Assembly (NCBI GenBank): GCA_013339895.1
Contig: JABACO010000121.1
Coordinates: forward strand, 32,283 to 96,282
Length of the DNA: 64,000 nucleotides
From: Ephydatia muelleri
Lineage: Eukaryota > Porifera > Demospongiae > Spongillida > Spongillidae
Reading direction: 5' to 3'
The position numbers and the translations under genes were made by a program. This document shows, in pieces, positions 58,922-64,000 of this stretch. Under the pieces are notes generated by a model that was given only the letters and a program-made list of their open reading frames with translations, made no database searches and was not told the DNA's origin. Position 1 is the stretch's first letter; each line of letters opens with the position of its first letter.

Positions 58922-60830
58922 TGGGTCAGTTTCCGAGAAAAGGAAAAGTGGCTATATATATAAAAAGTTATAAAAATGCTTCACGTTTGAATCGCTAAAA
59001 CTCCGTACAGGCTTAAGCGATCAACTTCCTATTTCGAACACTTCGTGCCACCACCACTTCTCTCTACAAAATATATTTATATTTTGGTGTCTTACCCTTG
59101 CTCCTTGCCGACGTTACAAGGCACAGCACCCCGAGGGGTTCAAAATCCAGGTAGCTCCCTGCAGGAATGTCCAAATCACTAGCTTCAACATCGATATGCA
59201 CGTAAAGGAGTCCTGTCACTATTGATTTCTGCAGATCGTTGATTTTTACCTCTTCCGTTATGAGATACAGCAATGCAAAGTAAGTCCACGTTTCCCGCTC
59301 GAATCGCGCCTTTCTCAGTCCTTGAACCGCTTCCATTCTCCGAGTGGGACTGAGAAAGGCGCGATTCGAGCGGGAAACGTGGACTTTACTTTGCATTGCT
59401 GTATTTCCATAACGGATAAGGTAATAAAATCAACGATCTGCAGAAATCAATAGTGACAGGACTCCTTGACGTGTATATTGATTTGGACATTCCTGCAGGG
59501 AGCTACCTGGATTATGAACCCCTCGGGGTACTGTGCCTTGTAACGTCGGCAAGGAGCAAGGGTTAGACACCAAATCGAATGTCGTAGAGAGAAGTGGTTG
59601 TGGCAAGAAGGTTCGAAACAGGAAGTTGATAGCTTAAACCTTTACGGAGTTTTAGCGATTCAAACGTGAAGCATATTTTGTATATATATAGCCACTAAGA
59701 TTTAGTGGCTATATAATAATTGGGACAGTTTCCAAATTGCCCCACGGTTAAAATGTTATAAAAATGCATCGCGTTTGAATCGCTATAACATCTCAACGGA
59801 TAACGCTATCGACTTCCTATTTTCAACACTTCATACTACACCATTTCATTATGAAGTGTTGAAACTAGGAATCCTAGTTTCAACACTTCATAATGAAATG
59901 GTTGTAGTATGAAGTGTTGAAAATAGGAAGTCGATAGCGTTATCCGTTGGGAGGTTATAGCGATTCAAACGCGATGCAGTTTTATAACATTTTAACCGTG
60001 GGACAATTTTCTCCCAATTATATAGCCACTACGTCTTAGTGGCTTTATAATTATATAGAAAGTTATAAAATGCTTCACGTTTGAATCGCTAAAACTCCGT
60101 AAAGGTTTAAGCTATCAACTTCCTATTTCGAACACTTCTTGCCACACCACTTCTCTCTACGAAATTCGATTTTGGTGTCTAACCCTTGCTCTATGCCGAC
60201 GTTACAAGGCACAGTACCCCGAGGGGTTCATAATCCAGGTAGCTCCCTGCAGGAATGTCCAAATCACTTCAACATCGATATGCACGTAAAGGAGTCCTGT
60301 CACTGTTTTATTTCTGCAGATCGTTGATTTTTACCTTATCCGTTATGGAAATACAGCAATGCAAAGTAAAGTCCACGTTTCCCGCTCGAATCGCGCCTTT
60401 CTCAGTCCCACTCGGAAGAATGGAAGCGGTTTCAAGGACTGAGAAAGGCGCGATTCGAGCGGGGAAACGTGGACTTACTTTGCATTGCTGTATCTCCATA
60501 ACGGAAGAGGTAAAAATCAACGATCTGCAGAAATCAATAGTGACAGGACTCCTTTACGTGCATATCGATTTTGAAGTGATTTGGACATTCCTGCAGGAAG
60601 CTACCTGGATTTTGAACCCCTCGGGGTACTGTACCTTGTAACGTCGGCAAGGAGCAAGGGTAAGACACCAAAATATATTTTCGTAGAGAGAAGTGGTGTG
60701 GCACGAAGTGTTCGAAATAGGAAGTTGATTGCGTAATCCGCGTTATGGAGTTTTAGCGATTCAAACGTGAAACATTTTTATAACTTTTTATATATATAGC
60801 CACTTTTCTATTTTCTCGGAAACTGACCCA
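58922..60830. mobile_element. 1.9-kb compound fold-back element: three consecutive large hairpins
   Basis: The outermost ends are inverted copies (TGGGTCAGTTTCCGAGAAAA at 58922; its complement ending 60830), followed inward by AGTGGCTATATATATAAAAA. Hairpin 1 spans about 58922-59700 (axis about 59336), hairpin 2 about 59700-60050 (axis 59871) and hairpin 3 about 60050-60830 (axis about 60415). Hairpins 1 and 3 are made of the same ~380-bp arm (with CGAATCGCGCCTTTCTCAGT, CTGCAGGAATGTCCAAATCA, CCCCGAGGGGTTCA). Hairpin 2 has different arms meeting at GAAACTAGGA-A-TCCTAGTTTC. Frames inside are by-products. The structure is that of a Foldback-type DNA transposon with a second one at its centre, or a tandem pair. 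Confidence 0.85.
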
Positions 60831-61650
60831 TATATACATAAACATATGCATGTACATGTATGATTGATATATTCATCAATGGTATAGCTATGGGGAATAA
60901 TGGTATTTTCTTGAGTAATTCAATTGATTATATGATAATATTGCCTTATTGCCATAGTATAGAAGAGGCTACCTATAAACAGTGCTGGAAGGTGCAATGA
61001 AAAAGATGGGGTTGAATGGAAATGCCACCCCTCTATGCAAGGGGAGGATGTCAGTTAGAGCAGCCAGTGTTGTCCTTAAAATGCCATCTCACTCTTCAGC
61101 TGATTGCTTATCCACTACTTACATATGTGCCTATTGTGTCTCATTAAGTTCATAGTGATCCTGCTTGGTCTTGAAATCGCTCACTTGCAAACGGCCATCG
61201 CTATCGACTTCCTATTCGTACGAAATCGGATCCCAAGCGGGTTCAAATACTTCACATCTTCCAATTCAAATCGCTTCAATTCTGTGCGTATGTAGTGGTG
61301 TCGCTATTGATTTGCACATTTCAATGCCTATCACAATAACGATTGCATGTTGTGATAACTTGTTTGCCGCGCCCAATCTCCACCTATTCTCCGCCTTAAA
61401 ACTATTTGCATTGGAGCTGGAATCACTGCATGAACTAACTAGTTTGCAACTGCTTTCTCTCAGGCAGCGAGTTAGAAGATTCACACTTCGCAAGACGACC
61501 ATATCCTCTGTGAAATGATGTATTGTTTGATGTGATCACGTGAAAAACTGTAATTGGGCATCTGACCGTGGTGGGCGTGGCCTGAAAGGACATGGATCAA
61601 AACAAGAGTACGTGCATCTTGACACAGATGTCCTATCACGGCATGTATCC
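60831..61650. other. No gene; one related piece of the fold-back arm
   Basis: At 61197-61225 ATCGCTATCGACTTCCTAT matches the inner hairpin arms (GATAGCG...GACTTCCTATTTTC near 59805), so an old fragment of the same family lies here. The 117-codon plus-strand frame has no splice or motif support. Confidence 0.4.
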
Positions 61651-61654
61651 ATTC

Positions 61655-61713
61655 ACACACACACACAACACACGCACACACACACACACACACGCACACA
61701 CCACACACCCACA
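61655..61713. repeat. (CA)n microsatellite
   Basis: Imperfect CACACA run with CACGCACACA interruptions. Confidence 0.95.
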
Positions 61714-62980
61714 TACACACTGATCTGCACACTAGCATGTAGCTAGTGCACTCTCACTCGCATACAAATATACCCACACATACAAACCCATACATATGCA
61801 CTGATGTTATAACGTAGCTAATTGGAAGTGCATTTTAACACATTAACTGGTGGCACATTACTTTCTGTGACCACTTCCTTATCAGTCTCCTACTGTAGAT
61901 GTGCTGGTGGGCTCTTTTTAAAGGCCACCATGAGGTAGGGACCATCTACTGTATGGGCACATAGACCACATGAGCACTGTCCCCATTCCAATAAATGCAT
62001 CTCTTAGAGACCTGGCCACATGTAATAGTACTATAATTTGATTGGATGTGTGTGAGTGTGTCTGCATGTGTAGGTGAGGCTTACATTCTTCTTAAATGAC
62101 TACCCCTGGTCACTGATACGCAGTGTCCCCTCCCAATGTTTGTGGGATCTATGTACACATGTAGATGTGCATGCTTGTATTGATGTTGGCTGCACAAGTG
62201 ATACTGTGCAAATGGATGGGTGTTTGGTGGTGGGAGGAGGGAGGGGCAAGGTGTGTCGTAGGTAGACAGTTGGTTATGAATATACAAGGCCTGGGGAATA
62301 TGGTGGTATGGCTTATGGACTGCAGTTCAGTGTCAGTGGGCCCAAGGAGGCTTATATGGAGTGGTCTTAGCAACTGGCTGGGTTAGTTGGGTTCCATGTA
62401 ATTGTTCAAACATACATAGCAATCTCCAAAACACCACACAGTTATTTATGAGTTTCTGATAATGGTTAAACAATCAATGTGGACAGCAGGGAGGCTATTA
62501 GATTCACTACATTTGTTATTTAGTGAACTTCAATAGCCATATAAAATATTGTCAAGGAACTCACACAGGCAATAGAAGGGTCACAGTGATCTTCATGCCA
62601 CCCCCCCCCCCCACCCCCACCCCCTCAGAATGCATCACCTAGTTCATTTTGACCAATTGAAACCATGCATGGGGGAATTATAATCCCAAATTGAAGCATT
62701 GAGACACAAGCTACCCAATGCTAACAGCCTACCAGATGACTTTGTCAGCTCACCTGTGTAGAGTGCACTACATCCGTAGGCATGGGAACTGGAAAAGGGA
62801 AGAGTAAGTACTGTGTATTGGAACTAGCGTGCAGAAGGAATTATACCACATTCATTACGGTGTGATACATACATGTACCGATCACATGTCTGTGCACACC
62901 CCAGTATCTTCACAGCTGCTCACTTGGACAAACAGCCTGTGTCCATAAGATTGGGGTCATACGCACATACAGTGTAAAAG
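61714..62980. other. No gene; second copy of the palindromic motif and a C-rich tract
   Basis: Contains CCTGGTCACTGATACGCAGT at about 62107 (partner of 58772) and CCACCCCCCCCCCCCCACCC at about 62598. No exon was recognised. Confidence 0.4.
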
Positions 62981-62982
62981 CA

Positions 62983-63098
62983 CACACATGCACACACGTG
63001 CACACACATGTACACAGACATGCTCACACATGCACACACACATGCACACACACATGCACACACATGCACACACAGACATGCACACACATACACACGCA
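62983..63098. repeat. (CA)n microsatellite with ATG interruptions
   Basis: Repeated CACACATGCACACACA; encodes only a His/Thr frame. Confidence 0.95.
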
Positions 63099-64000
63099 CT
63101 ACAAGTTTGTTGTGGACAGTGGAGCTTTAGAATAGTGACAATTCACTGGTGGAGCAGAGCTTGTTGCTTGTGACCACTCCTTTATCCCTCACCTTGCTGG
63201 TACAGTACTTTAAGTGGTCTCTTACACATGTTACTTGATGTTGGAGATGATTAGTCTAGACTTGGTGGCCACAGCTTGTCATGAATATACATGCACAGGT
63301 GTTTGGACTTGGCAAAACATAACCACCTCCAAATCTCATGACATGTGAGTAGTGAATTCACTTATCTGGAAACCTCAAATAGGCATACATGTACATGTAC
63401 ACAATATGACCTAGCCTTCCAAAATCATTTTAGTGCACTTACATACATGTTGTCCAGCAGATGGCTATCCACAAGCACACTGATCAGAAGGGATGGCTGG
63501 TAAACATGTCATCACCATCCCAACACCCATGCCCACCACCCACCCTCATTAACTCAAGTGCATATGCATACATCACACATGATTTAGATATTGTGTGCAA
63601 AAATGTGTTGATCAGTCACAACTCTATGATGCATGCACATGCTTGCTGCACTTGTAACCTTATAAGTACATGTACAAATTAATTCTCAAACTGGCTAAAG
63701 AACCCCATTATTCAGATGACCTCACTTGACTTCATTAATGCATCACTTTCAATACTCCAAGAACAAGAATGCGTAGCCCAGATCAGTGTAGTATATCGTA
63801 CTTGTTCACCTCTACCCTCCCCCACCCACCCTCCCATCAACATTTTGCAAATTTGTATTATGAGTTATTTATTGCAACAAAAGGTGCCAGAGGGTTATAA
63901 TGAACACATAAAATGTACCTGGACCACATGTTTATATGACTATGGGCATGTCAGTATTGCACTTGTATGCATCTACAATGGTATTCAAAGTGATTTGATA
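63099..64000. other. No gene recognised to the window end
   Basis: AT-rich, with short CA/ATGC motifs and a C-rich stretch near 63815. No splice-supported frame. Confidence 0.4.

Noticed and set aside
61165-61518. 117-codon plus-strand frame
   Set aside because: Leu-rich, but with no LRR spacing or splice sites; part of it is an old fold-back arm.
1-64000. tRNA, rRNA or bacterial-type features
   Set aside because: No cloverleaf, rRNA segment or operon structure was recognised by eye. A covariance-model scan would be needed to exclude small RNAs.

Overview
The window is eukaryotic. Genes are split into short exons by small GT-AG introns (often 40-130 bases), there is no operon structure, and transposons, fold-back elements, minisatellites and microsatellites fill most of the space. 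Pieces of a Death-NACHT-LRR receptor, a CACTA/EnSpm (tnp2-type) transposase and a Ty3/gypsy element with an initiator-tRNA-Met-like primer site point to an invertebrate animal. A demosponge is my best guess and a cnidarian the main alternative; this is inference, not a database result.

Layout. 1-4.2 kb: a three-exon fragment (+) and a clean four-exon small gene (-, 3052-3792), both unrecognised. 4.25-6.42 kb: thirteen copies of a ~166-bp satellite. 7.3-9.1 kb: an 11-exon gene (-) for a charged 376-residue protein. 9.5-13.0 kb: a three-exon tnp2-type transposase (-) with a late frameshift and a small inverted-repeat element in its intron. 14.2-25.2 kb: LRR exons on the minus strand around a ~2.5-kb unit repeated three to four times. 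25.2-38.4 kb: segmentally duplicated, mostly non-coding DNA. 38.9-43.9 kb: hAT, RecQ-like helicase and non-LTR retrotransposon relics. 44.4-57.7 kb: minus-strand exons for LRR (44.4, 49.5), NACHT (49.7-51.3) and Death (56.9-57.2), interrupted by nested transposons and an internally inverted gypsy relic. 58.9-60.8 kb: a 1.9-kb array of three large hairpins. The rest to 64 kb is repeat-rich and shows no gene.

How the parts may fit. Every receptor-type exon lies on the minus strand. The Death exon leaves in phase 1 and the NACHT exon enters in phase 1; every LRR exon enters and leaves in phase 2; the last exon (14224-14494) also enters in phase 2. All could belong to one very long NLR-type gene running from about 57.7 kb down to 14.2 kb, or to two or more NLR loci or fragments; the 19-kb gap between 44.4 and 25.2 kb is not bridged by any exon I can see. 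Frameshifts in the Death and NACHT exons, both at runs of four A, suggest a decayed copy or assembly errors.

The most unusual feature is inside the 14.2-25.2 kb array. Each 2.5-kb unit carries one 18-nt microexon with very good splice sites. The flanks are nearly identical between units but the 18 coding bases differ strongly. All four keep the same phase (2/2) and so could be spliced, singly or in combination, between an LRR exon and the terminal LRR exon, where they would change the residues leading into the last repeat. The terminal exon ends in a tail encoded by a 27-bp minisatellite.
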